Shown here: piece by piece, positions 49,882-61,939 of the stretch | Position numbering within the stretch: the first letter of the stretch is position 1 | Layout of the letters: each line of letters opens with the position of its first letter | Source: Clostridiales bacterium | GTDB taxonomy: Bacteria > Bacillota > Limnochordia > Darwinibacteriales > B1SED10-159 | Reading direction: 5' to 3' | NCBI GenBank assembly: GCA_003559095.1 | Contig: PWMW01000043.1 | Coordinates: forward strand, 1 to 64,000 | DNA length: 64,000 nucleotides | Notes under the pieces: model-generated | What the model was told of the DNA's origin: nothing | Database searches by the model: none | The model's input: the letters and a program-made list of their open reading frames with translations, nothing else | Position numbers and translations under genes: made by a program

Positions 49882-50883
49882 GTGGCGGAAATCTTGGCGC
49901 ATGTGTACAGAGGAACTCTGGTGGAAAGCCTTCACCGTGGTGATTGGGTGATCACCGATGGCCAAGGCCGTGTAATTCACAACCAGGGAAATCCCACAAA
50001 AGTCACATATTGGCGTTCTTCGGCGAAGCCATTCCAAGCGCTGCCCGTGATTGAAAGTGGCGCCTACGATGGCTTCGGCCTTAACCCCGAGGAGCTAGCA
50101 GTGATGTGTGCTTCCCACAGCGGTGAAGTGCATCACGTGCGGGCAGTGCAATCCATTCTCGACAAAATCGGCCTTGATGCCAGCTATCTGCAGTGCGGTA
50201 TTCATCCACCGGTATATCGTCCGGCGGCGGAGGCATTGACAGCTGCAGGCAGCCAACCTTCGGAACTTCACAGCAACTGCTCCGGCAAACACAGCGGCAT
50301 GCTGGCGCTGTGTCAGCACTATGGCTGGGATTTACAGACATATCTCGATCCTGCTCACCCCCTGCAGCAGTTGACATTGGGTGTGGTGGCCGACGTAACG
50401 GCTGTGGACCGTGACGATGTGATCATCGGTGTGGATGGCTGTGGTGTTCCCGTGTTCGGACTGCCCCTAACTGGGATGGCCAGGGCTTGGGCCCACTTGG
50501 CGGCTCCCAATTACCAAGTATCTGGTCTACGGCGGGCAGCGTTGGCACAGGTGGCTGATGCTATGCGCCAGTACCCTCATATGGTGGCGGGTACTGAGCG
50601 GATCTGCACGGACTTGATGACGGGATACGCACCCAAGCGCTTATTGGCCAAGATGGGCGCCGAAGCCGTGTACTGCCTGGGTCTGCCTTTGGAAGGCTGG
50701 GGCTTGGCGCTGAAGATCGAAGACGGCAACGCCCGGGCCATTCCGGAGATCCTGTTGGCCATCCTCGACCAGGTGGGTTACCCAGCACAGGGAATCCCAG
50801 AGCTGGAACATTATATTCCCCTGGTGGTCAGGAACCACCGTCAGAGCGTGATTGGAAAAATCGTACCGGAGGTGCATTTGTGA
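49882..50883 (+). CDS. Asparaginase II-family protein
   Basis: YWRSSAKPFQALPVIESGAYDGFGLNPEELAVMCASHSGE; NCSGKHSGMLALC; DGCGVPVFGLPL. Confidence 0.9.
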   Translation: MAEILAHVYRGTLVESLHRGDWVITDGQGRVIHNQGNPTKVTYWRSSAKPFQALPVIESGAYDGFGLNPEELAVMCASHSGEVHHVRAVQSILDKIGLDASYLQCGIHPPVYRPAAEALTAAGSQPSELHSNCSGKHSGMLALCQHYGWDLQTYLDPAHPLQQLTLGVVADVTAVDRDDVIIGVDGCGVPVFGLPLTGMARAWAHLAAPNYQVSGLRRAALAQVADAMRQYPHMVAGTERICTDLMTGYAPKRLLAKMGAEAVYCLGLPLEGWGLALKIEDGNARAIPEILLAILDQVGYPAQGIPELEHYIPLVVRNHRQSVIGKIVPEVHL

Positions 50884-51695
50884 TGAATGTATTTATTTCT
50901 GCCGATTGGGAAGGAATCGCCGGACTGGTCAGTTGGTACCAGGAAAAGGAAGACAACATGCGGGCCCGCAAATTGATGACCGGTGAAGTGAATGCTGCTG
51001 TGGAAGGAGCTTTGGCGGCCGGCGCTTCCCAGATCTTGGTTAATGATTCCCATGGCTCCATGCGCAATATCTTGATCGAGGAGCTGCATCCCCAGGCCCA
51101 GTTGCTCTCTGGGGGCCTCAAGGAACTGAGTATGATGGCTGGCGTTCAGCGAGGCATGGATGCAGCGATCTTTATCGGTTACCATGCCAAAGCGGGAACA
51201 ACCCGGGCCATACTGGATCACACCTACTCGGGCTCCAGTGTCCATGAGTGGCGCATCAACGGACGCCCAGCCGGTGAAACTACGGTCAATGCAGCGGTCG
51301 CCGGCTGTTACGATGTTCCTGTGGTCTTGGTCAGCGGCGACAACAGCCTGCAGGAGGAAGTGGAAACTCTGGGTGCCGTTCATGTTCAGGTTAAAGAGGC
51401 GTTCAGCCGCTATGCTGCCCTGAATGTCCATCCGACTGTGGCACAGGAGCGAATTCGCACGGCCGTTACAAAGGCCCTCGGTCAACTGGAGACCTTCCAA
51501 CCCTTCAAGCCCAGCGCACCTGTTACCCTGGAGTTGGATGTGCCGCGCAGTTCGATGGTGGAAGAGATCCTCTTAATTCCAGGCATGGAGCAGACTGCTG
51601 CGCGTACGGTTGCCTTTACCCACGAGGACTTTCTGGTGGCGTTTAAGGCGATGCTGGCTGCTATTACATTGGCCAATTCGGTGCAGCGCGGCTAG
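50883..51695 (+). CDS. dppA: M55 D-aminopeptidase (DppA-like)
   Basis: NVFISADWEGIAGLVSW; LVNDSHGSMRNI; MDAAIFIGYHAKAGT. Confidence 0.9.
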   Translation: MNVFISADWEGIAGLVSWYQEKEDNMRARKLMTGEVNAAVEGALAAGASQILVNDSHGSMRNILIEELHPQAQLLSGGLKELSMMAGVQRGMDAAIFIGYHAKAGTTRAILDHTYSGSSVHEWRINGRPAGETTVNAAVAGCYDVPVVLVSGDNSLQEEVETLGAVHVQVKEAFSRYAALNVHPTVAQERIRTAVTKALGQLETFQPFKPSAPVTLELDVPRSSMVEEILLIPGMEQTAARTVAFTHEDFLVAFKAMLAAITLANSVQRG

Positions 51696-51733
51696 TAGTA
51701 CGATAAACTAGAGTCAGAAGGGATGAAGCAAGC

Positions 51734-52876
51734 ATGATTGCGATCACCAATGTTACCCTCTATACCATGACAGGCGGCAGCGAAAAAGGATCATTACTTG
51801 TTGATGATAATGGCACAATCAAGGCCTTGGGCCGCGTCAATATTCCGGAAGGTACAACCATCATTGACGGTGACGGCGGTATTCTTATGCCTGGAATCAT
51901 TGATGCCCACGGCCATGCTGGTGTGGCCGAGGAAGGCCTCGGCTGGGAAGGCAGCGACGTCAATGAAAGCGTAGACCCTATCACGTCCAATCTGCGGGCC
52001 CTTGACGGCATCAACCCAGCAGAGGAAGGTATTGGCGAAGCCCTCGAGGGCGGTGTTACGACCATGTGCGTCGTGCCCGGCAGCGCCAACGTCATTGGCG
52101 GCGAAGGCGTCATTATCCACATGCACGGACGAACCGTGGATGAGATGGTGATCCGCGAATCGGGGGGACTGAAGATCGCCTTTGGCGAGAACCCAAAACG
52201 TGTCTATTCGGGGCAGAAAAAATCTCCTTCAACCAGGATGGCCATTGCTGCGCTGCTGCGGGAGCAGTTGACGAAAGCCAAGAGCTACCAGAAGAAATGG
52301 CAGAATGCCGAACCAGGTAAGGAACCAGACCAAGACCCAAAGATGGACGTTTTGGTGCGGGTATTGAACAAAGAAATTCCCCTGCGGGCCCATGCCCATC
52401 GGGCGGATGACATTATGACAGCTGTGCGCATTGCGGAAGAATTTGATGTGAACATCGTGGTGGAGCACTGTACAGAGGGCCATTTGATCGCTGACATCTT
52501 AGCGGCTAAAGGAATTGCGGCTGTGATTGGACCCACCATGACCACCCGCTCCAAAGTGGAGTTGAAAAACCGCACCTTCAAGACCCTCTTGGCCCTTCAC
52601 GAAGCGGGCGTTAAGTTCGCCCTGACTATGGATCATCCCGTGCTGCATGTGCAGTATCTGCCGTTGGCCGCTGCCTTTGCCGTGAAAGAAGGTCTGCCGC
52701 GGGAAGAGGCCCTCAAGGCTCTGACCATTTACCCTGCGGAGATTCTTGGGATTGACGATCATTACGGCTCCTTGGTTGAAGGCAAGATGGCGGACCTGGT
52801 GCTTTGGGATGGGGATCCGCTGGACATCCAAAGCCGTGTAAAGAGTGTCTTTGTCCACGGTCAGCAGGTCGTGTAA
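51734..52876 (+). CDS. Amidohydrolase (imidazolonepropionase-like)
   Basis: GGILMPGIIDAHGHAGV; LRAHAHRADDIMTAVRIAEEF; VVEHCTEGH; LVEGKMADLVLWDGDPLD. Confidence 0.88.
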   Translation: MIAITNVTLYTMTGGSEKGSLLVDDNGTIKALGRVNIPEGTTIIDGDGGILMPGIIDAHGHAGVAEEGLGWEGSDVNESVDPITSNLRALDGINPAEEGIGEALEGGVTTMCVVPGSANVIGGEGVIIHMHGRTVDEMVIRESGGLKIAFGENPKRVYSGQKKSPSTRMAIAALLREQLTKAKSYQKKWQNAEPGKEPDQDPKMDVLVRVLNKEIPLRAHAHRADDIMTAVRIAEEFDVNIVVEHCTEGHLIADILAAKGIAAVIGPTMTTRSKVELKNRTFKTLLALHEAGVKFALTMDHPVLHVQYLPLAAAFAVKEGLPREEALKALTIYPAEILGIDDHYGSLVEGKMADLVLWDGDPLDIQSRVKSVFVHGQQVV

Positions 52877-52921
52877 GAGACGGGCTGGATGCGAGATCAT
52901 GCCCAACGGGGCTGCGCAGCA

Positions 52922-52949
52922 ACGCAGGCGGAGACAGCTCCGCCTGCGT
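52922..52949. repeat. Perfect 12-bp inverted repeat with 4-nt loop
   Basis: ACGCAGGCGGAG-acag-CTCCGCCTGCGT; no T-tract follows. Confidence 0.6.
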
Positions 52950-53013
52950 CGTCGCGCTGCATATGCTCCCCGGTGAACAACAGGTTATGCTGCCATAGAA
53001 TGGAGTGGGCCCT

Positions 53014-53487
53014 GTGTGGACGTACATCAGTGAAACGCCAGCCGCAACCATGAAGTTAGGTCAAGAGCTGGGTAAGTTACTGCAGCCGGGAGATTTCTTG
53101 GCTCTCAATGGACAACTGGGTTCGGGAAAGACGTTGTTTGTCAAGGGCTTGGCCACGGGGTTAAACATTAATCCTGAGCTGGTCACCAGTCCCACCTTTG
53201 CCTTCATCCAAGAGTATAGCGGTTCACTGCCGCTGTACCACTTTGACGTATACCGCCTGGATTATCCAGAGCAGCTGGAGGATCTGGGCTACGAAGACTA
53301 TTTCTTCGGGCGAGGCGTGACTGTCGTGGAGTGGGCTGAGCAGGTGGCGGAGTATTGGCCCGGCCAGTATCTTCTAATCCAGTTCGAGAGGATCCATGAT
53401 GACACAAGACGGCTGTGTCTGAAGCCGCATGGTGTCATGATGGAGCAGTGTGTGGCACAGTTGAAGGAGCGGATGCGTGTATGCTGA
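53014..53487 (+). CDS. tsaE: tRNA t6A biosynthesis ATPase TsaE (GTG start)
   Basis: LNGQLGSGKTLFVKGLATGL; VTSPTFAFIQEY; YHFDVYRL. Confidence 0.93.
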   Translation: MWTYISETPAATMKLGQELGKLLQPGDFLALNGQLGSGKTLFVKGLATGLNINPELVTSPTFAFIQEYSGSLPLYHFDVYRLDYPEQLEDLGYEDYFFGRGVTVVEWAEQVAEYWPGQYLLIQFERIHDDTRRLCLKPHGVMMEQCVAQLKERMRVC

Positions 53488-54164
53488 CATTGGGAATAGA
53501 CACCTCCACAATGACCGGAGGAGCGGCCTTGGTGGGAGCCCAAGGGTTGGTGGCTGAGTTTGTGCTCAACATTCGGTCGACCCATTCGGAACGTCTACTT
53601 CCGGCCATCGAAACGCTGCTTAACGATGCGCAGCTGGCGTTGGCTGACATTGACGCCTTCGCGGTGGCCACAGGTCCCGGCTCCTTCACGGGGTTGCGCA
53701 TTGGCATGGCTACCGCCAAAGGTTTGGCCTACGCCACGGGGCGGCCGCTCTTGGGTGTGACGGTTCTGGATGCACTGGCTAGGCAGTTTGCTGCTTCGCA
53801 AAGCATCGTAATCCCTTTGATCGACGCTCGCAGGCAGGAGGTCTACGCGCAGCCTTTTGGCGGTGGGCAGGCCCTGTGTGAGCCCTGGAACGTCCCTCTC
53901 GCCACTGTGCTGCAGTGGTGCCAGTCTCGCCAGGAGCCCGTGCTCTTCTGCGGCGACGGAGCGGTGCTTTACGAAGAGCACATTCGTCAAACACTGCCTG
54001 CAGCCATTCTGCCACCGGCCGAACAGCGGCTGCTGCGCAGTTCAGCCGTGGCTGGCCTAGGTCGTGAGCGTCTCCTGCGGGGCGAACAGCATGACGTGAT
54101 GAGTTTGGTGCCGTTTTATATGCGCAAATCGGAGGCGGAGATTCAATGGGATGCCAAGACATAG
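53481..54164 (+). CDS. tsaB: tRNA t6A biosynthesis protein TsaB
   Basis: LTLGIDTSTMTGGAAL; ATGPGSFTGLRIGMATAKGLA; IDARRQEVYAQPF. Confidence 0.93.
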   Translation: MLTLGIDTSTMTGGAALVGAQGLVAEFVLNIRSTHSERLLPAIETLLNDAQLALADIDAFAVATGPGSFTGLRIGMATAKGLAYATGRPLLGVTVLDALARQFAASQSIVIPLIDARRQEVYAQPFGGGQALCEPWNVPLATVLQWCQSRQEPVLFCGDGAVLYEEHIRQTLPAAILPPAEQRLLRSSAVAGLGRERLLRGEQHDVMSLVPFYMRKSEAEIQWDAKT

Positions 54165-54613
54165 TTCGCACAGAGCCCATGCGTCTGCAGGACTTGGATG
54201 CTGTTCGACGGATCGAGCGGCAGTCATTCACAACCCCCTGGTCCTATGAAGCATTCGTCTCGGAACTGTTGGAGAATGACAATGCCCGTTACTTGGTTGC
54301 CCGGGATGGTGCCGATGTGGTGGGCTATGTGGGACTTTGGATTATCCTGGACGAAGGACATATTACGAATGTGGCCGTTCGTCCTGATAGGCGCGGCCGC
54401 GGTGTCGGGCGCTGTCTGCTGGCAGCCATTACCCGAGTGGCGCGTGCTCACGGAGCTCGGCGGATGACATTGGAGGTACGCAAGTCTAATGTCCGGGCAC
54501 AAAAGCTCTATGCGTCATTGGGGTATCGGGCAGCGGGGGTACGCCCGCAGTATTACGTGGATAACAATGAGGACGCCATCATAATGTGGAGGGAACTGAC
54601 AGACGATGACTGA
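54146..54613 (+). CDS. rimI: Ribosomal protein S18 alanine N-acetyltransferase RimI
   Basis: GNAT motif VRPDRRGRGVGRCLLAAI; EVRKSNVRAQKLYASLGY; between tsaB and tsaD. Confidence 0.92.
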   Translation: MGCQDIVRTEPMRLQDLDAVRRIERQSFTTPWSYEAFVSELLENDNARYLVARDGADVVGYVGLWIILDEGHITNVAVRPDRRGRGVGRCLLAAITRVARAHGARRMTLEVRKSNVRAQKLYASLGYRAAGVRPQYYVDNNEDAIIMWRELTDDD

Positions 54614-55625
54614 GACCGGCTTGGTATTAGGGATCGAAACCAGCTGCGATGAAACAGCAGCTGCGGTGGTCAAAAATGGGCGGACCATTCTAGCCAACGT
54701 GATTGCATCGCAGGTTGACGTGCACCAGCGGTTCGGTGGTGTGGTGCCTGAGATTGCGTCGCGCAAGCATATCGAATGGATACTTCCAGTCATCGATGAG
54801 GCCTTAGCCCAAGCTGACGTGGGTTTGACAGACCTCGATGCCGTGGCAGCCACCTACGGGCCGGGCTTGGTGGGAGGCCTGTTAGTGGGACTAGCCGCTG
54901 CCAAATCACTGGCCTTTGCTCGCCGCATTCCCTTTGTAGGTGTCAACCACATCGAAGGCCACATCTACGCCAATATCTTGGCCCACGCTGAGATCGCAGC
55001 GCCCTTGGTCTGCTTGACCGTCTCCGGCGGCCATACAGACCTGTTATACATGCCCCAGTTGGGTACCTATGAAATCATTGGTCGAACTCGCGATGATGCT
55101 GCGGGAGAGGCATTTGACAAGATCGCCCGCGTCCTCGGCCTACCATATCCCGGGGGCCCGCAGATCTCGCTTTTGGCAGAACAGGGCGACCGCGAACGTT
55201 TTCCCATGCCGCGCGGACTGTTGGGTGGCGAAACCTATGATTTTAGTTTCAGTGGACTGAAGACCGCGGCATTGAACACCATGAACCAAGCCAAGCAGCG
55301 GGGCGAGGAGCTTCCCCTGGCCGATTTTGCTGCCAGTTTTCAGTGGGCGATTGTCGATGTCTTGACACAGAAGGTCTTGTTGGCGGCTAGGGAGTATGGG
55401 GTTGCGCAGATTCTCCTCTCCGGTGGTGTTGGAGCCAACTCCTACTTGCGCCATCATCTCACGACGAAGGCGGCAGAATACGGACTAGAGGTGTTTTATC
55501 CTCCGTTGGAACTTTGTACGGACAATGCGGCCATGATTGCCAGCGCTGGCTACTTTCGTTATGCGGCCGGATGCCGGGACCCTTGGGATCTCAATGCCGT
55601 TCCCGGACTGCGGTTAGGAGACTAG
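54606..55625 (+). CDS. tsaD: tRNA t6A biosynthesis protein TsaD
   Basis: LGIETSCDETAAAVV; NHIEGHIYAN; LSGGVGANSYLR; CTDNAAMIA. Confidence 0.97.
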   Translation: MTETGLVLGIETSCDETAAAVVKNGRTILANVIASQVDVHQRFGGVVPEIASRKHIEWILPVIDEALAQADVGLTDLDAVAATYGPGLVGGLLVGLAAAKSLAFARRIPFVGVNHIEGHIYANILAHAEIAAPLVCLTVSGGHTDLLYMPQLGTYEIIGRTRDDAAGEAFDKIARVLGLPYPGGPQISLLAEQGDRERFPMPRGLLGGETYDFSFSGLKTAALNTMNQAKQRGEELPLADFAASFQWAIVDVLTQKVLLAAREYGVAQILLSGGVGANSYLRHHLTTKAAEYGLEVFYPPLELCTDNAAMIASAGYFRYAAGCRDPWDLNAVPGLRLGD

Positions 55626-55771
55626 CGAAACATTGCAGAATGCGGTGCGGAACGGGCGTCTGCCAGCGGTGTGTTCCAGGTGATCTCTGCAACCTTTGCA
55701 GTAATGTGGAGTAAGGCAAAGCAAATTCGAGATATTGCCGGATAAAGAAGCGTAATCGCAAAAAATGCCGG

Positions 55772-55800
55772 TTGCATTCCCCGTTTCTGTTCTTTATTAT
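55772..55800 (+). promoter_or_regulatory. Sigma-A-like groESL promoter TTGCAT-N17-TATTAT
   Basis: Immediately upstream of CIRCE. Confidence 0.65.
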
Positions 55801-55809
55801 AGTGAGTAG

Positions 55810-55836
55810 TTAGCACTCACGTGAGATGAGTGCTAA
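55810..55836. promoter_or_regulatory. CIRCE operator (HrcA binding site)
   Basis: Perfect TTAGCACTC-N9-GAGTGCTAA upstream of groES. Confidence 0.98.
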
Positions 55837-55883
55837 CAATATGTGCAGCAACCATTCAGAACTATCAAGGGGGGTATTTGCGT

Positions 55884-56171
55884 ATGAATCTTAAGCCATT
55901 AGGTGATCGCGTTGTACTGAAGGTCTTGGAAGCAGAAGAAACAACCGCCAGCGGCATCGTTCTTCCCGACACCGCGAAGGAAAAACCGCAGCAGGGTAAA
56001 ATTCTCGCGGTGGGTGAGGGACGTTATGCAGACGATGGTTCGCTCGTCCCAGTGCAGGTGAAAGAAGGCGACACAGTTCTGTTCGCTAAGTATGCCGGCA
56101 CCGAAGTAAAGTACGGCGGTGAAGAGCTGCTCGTACTTAAGGAATCGGATATTCTGGCCATCGTAGGCTAA
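55884..56171 (+). CDS. groES: Co-chaperonin GroES
   Basis: [44 protein letters not shown]. Confidence 0.98.
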   Translation: MNLKPLGDRVVLKVLEAEETTASGIVLPDTAKEKPQQGKILAVGEGRYADDGSLVPVQVKEGDTVLFAKYAGTEVKYGGEELLVLKESDILAIVG

Positions 56172-56192
56172 TCTCCACGACAAGGAAGGTGA

Positions 56193-57836
<1,644 letters not shown>

Positions 57837-57850
57837 GCAGTACGCACCAA

Positions 57851-57886
57851 AGAAGACCTTGCTTGTTACAAGGTCTTCTTTTTTTG
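57851..57886 (+). terminator. Rho-independent terminator after groEL
   Basis: AAGAAGACCTTG-cttgtta-CAAGGTCTTCTT-TTTTT. Confidence 0.92.
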
Positions 57887-57974
57887 TTTGCAAAGATCTT
57901 AGAGGAATCGTTCGGGTAAATGCGAAAATAAAAGAGTTGGAGATGAAAAATAACCGTATTCGGGGTGACGGGTT

Positions 57975-58517
57975 TTGGCAGATATTCAACGGGTGCTTCT
58001 TGACGAAAATCAGCTGGCACAGCGGGTTAAAGAACTGGGTACAGAGATCTCCAGGGATTATGCTGAGGGCGATCTGCTGCTGCTTGGCATCTTGAAAGGT
58101 TCAGTGATCTTTCTCGCTGACTTAGCAAGGGCCATCCATGTTCCCGTGGATATGGATTTCATTGCCGTTTCCTCGTACGGAGCGGGCACATCCACAACCG
58201 GGCAGGTGCGGCTGCTGAAGGATCTAGAGGGACCCATCGCGGGCCGGGACCTGTTGATCGTCGAGGATATTATCGACAGCGGCCTCACGCTATCCTATTT
58301 GATCGAAATACTCCAATCGCGGGAGCCACGCAGCATCAAAGTGGTGGTGCTGTTGGACAAGCCGGAGCGACGGCGTGAAAAGATTGTGCCCGATTATACT
58401 GGCTTCACCATTCCCGATGAGTTCGTGGTGGGCTACGGACTAGACTATGCTGAACAGTATCGTTCTCTGCCCTATGTGGGAGTGCTATCGCCTTCGGTAT
58501 ACCAAGAACAGGAATAA
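57975..58517 (+). CDS. hpt: Hypoxanthine phosphoribosyltransferase (TTG start)
   Basis: [19 protein letters not shown]-type region; [38 protein letters not shown]. Confidence 0.95.
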   Translation: MADIQRVLLDENQLAQRVKELGTEISRDYAEGDLLLLGILKGSVIFLADLARAIHVPVDMDFIAVSSYGAGTSTTGQVRLLKDLEGPIAGRDLLIVEDIIDSGLTLSYLIEILQSREPRSIKVVVLLDKPERRREKIVPDYTGFTIPDEFVVGYGLDYAEQYRSLPYVGVLSPSVYQEQE

Positions 58518-58540
58518 CCAGACAGCAGGGGGTCAGCCAA

Positions 58541-60079
58541 TTGGAATCTGTGTTGATTTTGGATTTTGGAGCGCAGTACAGCCAGCTTATTGCTCGCCGC
58601 GTGCGGGAGCAGAATGTCTATTGCGAAATCGTACCTTACAACATATCCGTGGAAGAACTGCGGGAGCGGGCGCCCCAGGGGATCATTTTCTCCGGTGGAC
58701 CCCGCAGCGTCTACGGCGAGCAGTCACCGCGCCTGGATGCAGGTGTTTTTGAGCTGGGAATCCCCATTCTCGGTATCTGCTACGGGTTGCAGCTGCTCAC
58801 CTATCAGCTGGGCGGTGAAGTCCAGGCTGCCCAAAAGCGGGAGTATGGCAAAGCTGCTATCATCGTCGATGATAACCAGGATCTGTTGGCTGGTCATCAG
58901 CTGGGTTCGGATCAGAGCCAAACAGCATGGATGAGCCATAGTGATTACATTACCCAGCCGGCACCGGGTTTCGAGATCTTGGCGCATACCGAGCACTGCC
59001 CTGTGGCTGCCGTGGGTCACCGCCAGCGGAAGATCTTCGGTGTGCAGTTCCATCCTGAAGTTGTACATACCCCCAGGGGCCGGGAAATCCTGCATAATTT
59101 CCTTTTCAATATCTGCCACTGTTCCGGCGATTGGACCATGGAATCGTTCATTGATACCTCCGTGGAAGCCATTCGCCTGCAGGTGGGTGCGGGGCAAGTT
59201 GTCTGCGGTCTGTCGGGTGGCATTGACTCTTCCGTGGCGGCAGCCTTGGTCCATCGAGCCGTTGGCGATCAACTGACCTGCATTTATGTGGATCATGGGT
59301 TTATGCGTAAAGGGGAAACCGAGCAGATTTTGACCACATTCGGCCGTGATTTTGCCATGAAACTTGTTCATGTGGATGCGCGCCAGCGCTTTCTGGACAA
59401 AGTTGCCGGGATTGCCGATCCGGAGGTAAAGCGGAAACGAATTGGCAATGAGTTTATCCGCGTCTTTGAAGAAGAGGCGGTCCGTGTGGGTGATGCAGCA
59501 TTCCTAGTACAGGGTACTTTGTACCCAGACATTATTGAGAGCGGTACGGAGCATGCTGCCGTGATCAAATCCCATCATAATGTGGGCGGTCTCCCAGACG
59601 ATATGGAATTTGACTTGGTCGAACCGCTGAAGGCATTGTTCAAAGATGAAGTACGTCAGTTAGCCAAGGAGTTGGGCCTGCCAGAGGAAATCGTGTATCG
59701 CCATCCATTCCCCGGTCCCGGCTTGGCCATCCGCGTCATCGGCGAAATCACCGGGGAGAAGCTGGACTTACTGCGGGATGTGGACCATATCTTCATTGAC
59801 GAAATTCGCCGTGCTGGACTTTACAAAGACATTTGGCAGGCCTTTGCGGTCCTGACCAATACTCGCACGGTGGGTGTTATGGGTGATGAACGCACCTACG
59901 ATTATGTAGCGGCGCTGCGGGCAGTGGCCAGTGAAGATGGAATGACCTCAGACTGGTACCGCATGCCCTATGAGGTTCTCGAGTCCACAAGCCGGCGCAT
60001 CATGAATGAAGTGCAGGGTGTGAACCGGGTGGTCTATGATGTGAGCTCGAAACCGCCCAGCACCATCGAATGGGAGTAA
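58541..60079 (+). CDS. guaA: GMP synthase (glutamine-hydrolysing)
   Basis: [46 protein letters not shown]-terminal [11 protein letters not shown]. Confidence 0.98.
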   Translation: MESVLILDFGAQYSQLIARRVREQNVYCEIVPYNISVEELRERAPQGIIFSGGPRSVYGEQSPRLDAGVFELGIPILGICYGLQLLTYQLGGEVQAAQKREYGKAAIIVDDNQDLLAGHQLGSDQSQTAWMSHSDYITQPAPGFEILAHTEHCPVAAVGHRQRKIFGVQFHPEVVHTPRGREILHNFLFNICHCSGDWTMESFIDTSVEAIRLQVGAGQVVCGLSGGIDSSVAAALVHRAVGDQLTCIYVDHGFMRKGETEQILTTFGRDFAMKLVHVDARQRFLDKVAGIADPEVKRKRIGNEFIRVFEEEAVRVGDAAFLVQGTLYPDIIESGTEHAAVIKSHHNVGGLPDDMEFDLVEPLKALFKDEVRQLAKELGLPEEIVYRHPFPGPGLAIRVIGEITGEKLDLLRDVDHIFIDEIRRAGLYKDIWQAFAVLTNTRTVGVMGDERTYDYVAALRAVASEDGMTSDWYRMPYEVLESTSRRIMNEVQGVNRVVYDVSSKPPSTIEWE

Positions 60080-60095
60080 AGGAAGGAGATTGCGT

Positions 60096-61301
60096 ATGAG
60101 GACCCAGACGCCTCAGGGGGTCAAGGATTTTCTCCCTGATGATGCCCGCTGGAAGGTGCAATTGGAGCAGTGCATCCGGGCGGTGTTTACTCAGTGGGGA
60201 TATGGGGAAGTATTGACCCCATCCTTTGAACTGTTCGCCACCGTGAATCTCGGTGACTCCAGTGATGCGCAGACCTTGAAGTTTCTGGATCGCGATGGCC
60301 AACTGCTTGCGCTGCGTCCCGATGTCACAACACCCATTGCCCGCATGGTTGCCACGCGTTTTCGGGGAATCAAGCAGCCCCTGCGTCTGTCGTACTTGAC
60401 CAACGTGTTTCGGGCCGGGCAGGATGAAGTGGGACGGGAGCGCGAGTTTTTTCAGGCCGGCGTGGAATGCATTGGTGTCAGTTCGGCCATGGCAGACGCC
60501 GAAGTGGTGGCCCTGGCTGCGGAACTTCTGCGGCAAACCGGTGTGGAGCAGTTCCAGATCAGCCTCGGCCATGTCCAGTTTTTCAACGGCTTGTTGGCTG
60601 AGTGTCCCGATCCGGAGGCACGCCAACAGATTCGCCGGGCATTTCTGCGCCAAGACTACGTGGGCCTGCAGGGTGTTCTCAGGCGCAGTGCCGTTCCCCA
60701 GTGGGTGCGCAGCATTCTCCGGGATCTTCCCCGCAGCCACGGTGGTCGGGAAGTGGTGGAGCAGCTGCAAACACTGGTGGATAGTGAGGTGGCCCAGGCT
60801 GCATTGACTAACATGGATGCTATTTTGGGGCATCTGCAGGTGCGCAGCTTGGACCCATACATTTCCTTGGATTTTAGTATGCTCAAGTCCTTGGATTACT
60901 ACACCGGCATGGTCTTTGAAGGATATGCACCAAATTTGGGGTTCTCTCTGTGTACGGGAGGACGCTACGATAATCTGCTTGGACAGTTCGGCAGCGAACG
61001 TCCTGCGGTGGGTTTTGCCCTTGGTTTGGAGCGTCTTATGGGGGTCCTTGCGGCCCAAGGGCAGGCAGTGGCGCCCGCTCCGAGACGGGTGTTCATCTGG
61101 CCGGGTCACGGCAGCCACGCTCTGCACCTGGCAGCGGAACGAAGACGCGCCGGAGACGCCGTGGTGCTGGATATCGAGAACCTGAGTCGAACTGAAGCGG
61201 CAGCCTCTGCACGGGCCAGCGGTATGGATCAAGTGGCCTTTGTGGAAGATGACAAGGTGGATTGGCTCGATTTGACGAAGGAAGGTGGACAGCCATGCTG
61301 A
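60096..61301 (+). CDS. hisZ: ATP phosphoribosyltransferase regulatory subunit HisZ
   Basis: TPQGVKDFLPDDARWK; LRPDVTTPIARMVATRF; YYTGMVFEGYAP; CTGGRYDNLLGQFG; upstream of hisG. Confidence 0.93.
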   Translation: MRTQTPQGVKDFLPDDARWKVQLEQCIRAVFTQWGYGEVLTPSFELFATVNLGDSSDAQTLKFLDRDGQLLALRPDVTTPIARMVATRFRGIKQPLRLSYLTNVFRAGQDEVGREREFFQAGVECIGVSSAMADAEVVALAAELLRQTGVEQFQISLGHVQFFNGLLAECPDPEARQQIRRAFLRQDYVGLQGVLRRSAVPQWVRSILRDLPRSHGGREVVEQLQTLVDSEVAQAALTNMDAILGHLQVRSLDPYISLDFSMLKSLDYYTGMVFEGYAPNLGFSLCTGGRYDNLLGQFGSERPAVGFALGLERLMGVLAAQGQAVAPAPRRVFIWPGHGSHALHLAAERRRAGDAVVLDIENLSRTEAAASARASGMDQVAFVEDDKVDWLDLTKEGGQPC

Positions 61302-61939
61302 GTGTAGCTGTATCCAAGGGACGATTGTCCGATTCCTTTGCCGATCTCTTAGAGTCCGCTGGTTATGCCTGCCCTGTTCTCAAGGAACCGACGCGCAAAC
61401 TGGTTGTGGAAAGCCCCGGGGCGGGACTGCGGTTTATTCTGGCAAAGCCGTCAGATGTGCCAACGTACGTTGAGTACGGTGCCGCGGATCTTGGGGTTGT
61501 GGGCAAGGATACCTTGGTGGAAGCCGATCGGCGTGTGGCGGAGCTGCTGGATCTTCAGTACGGCCGCTGCGTCATGGTTGTGGCTGTACCGAAAGCCGCA
61601 GGAGTTACTGCCGTTACGGACTTGGACTTCAACAGCCGCGTGGCTACTAAATACCCTCATATCGCCAGGACGTATTTCCAAAACCAGGGTATCCAGGCGG
61701 ACATTATTCCGCTGCATGGCTCCATTGAGTTAGGGCCCATTATTGGATTGGCCGACGCCATCGTTGACATTACCGAGACGGGGCGCACCCTCGTGGAGAA
61801 TGGGCTCGAGTCCATCGCAACCGTAATGGACTCCAGTTCCCGCTTGGTGGCTAATCGCGTCAGTTACAAAATGAAATATCTGGAAATCCAACGGCTTGTG
61901 AATGCATTGGAAGGAGTTTTAGCGGATGAAGATCATTAA
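61295..61939 (+). CDS. hisG: ATP phosphoribosyltransferase HisG (short form)
   Basis: LSVAVSKGRLSDSFADLLESAGY; YGAADLGVVGKDTL; GLADAIVDITETGRTL. Confidence 0.96.
   Translation: MLSVAVSKGRLSDSFADLLESAGYACPVLKEPTRKLVVESPGAGLRFILAKPSDVPTYVEYGAADLGVVGKDTLVEADRRVAELLDLQYGRCVMVVAVPKAAGVTAVTDLDFNSRVATKYPHIARTYFQNQGIQADIIPLHGSIELGPIIGLADAIVDITETGRTLVENGLESIATVMDSSSRLVANRVSYKMKYLEIQRLVNALEGVLADEDH

Noticed and set aside
60000-61232. 410-aa minus-strand ORF antisense to hisZ
   Set aside because: The + strand HisZ motifs are clear; the antisense product has no recognisable domain.
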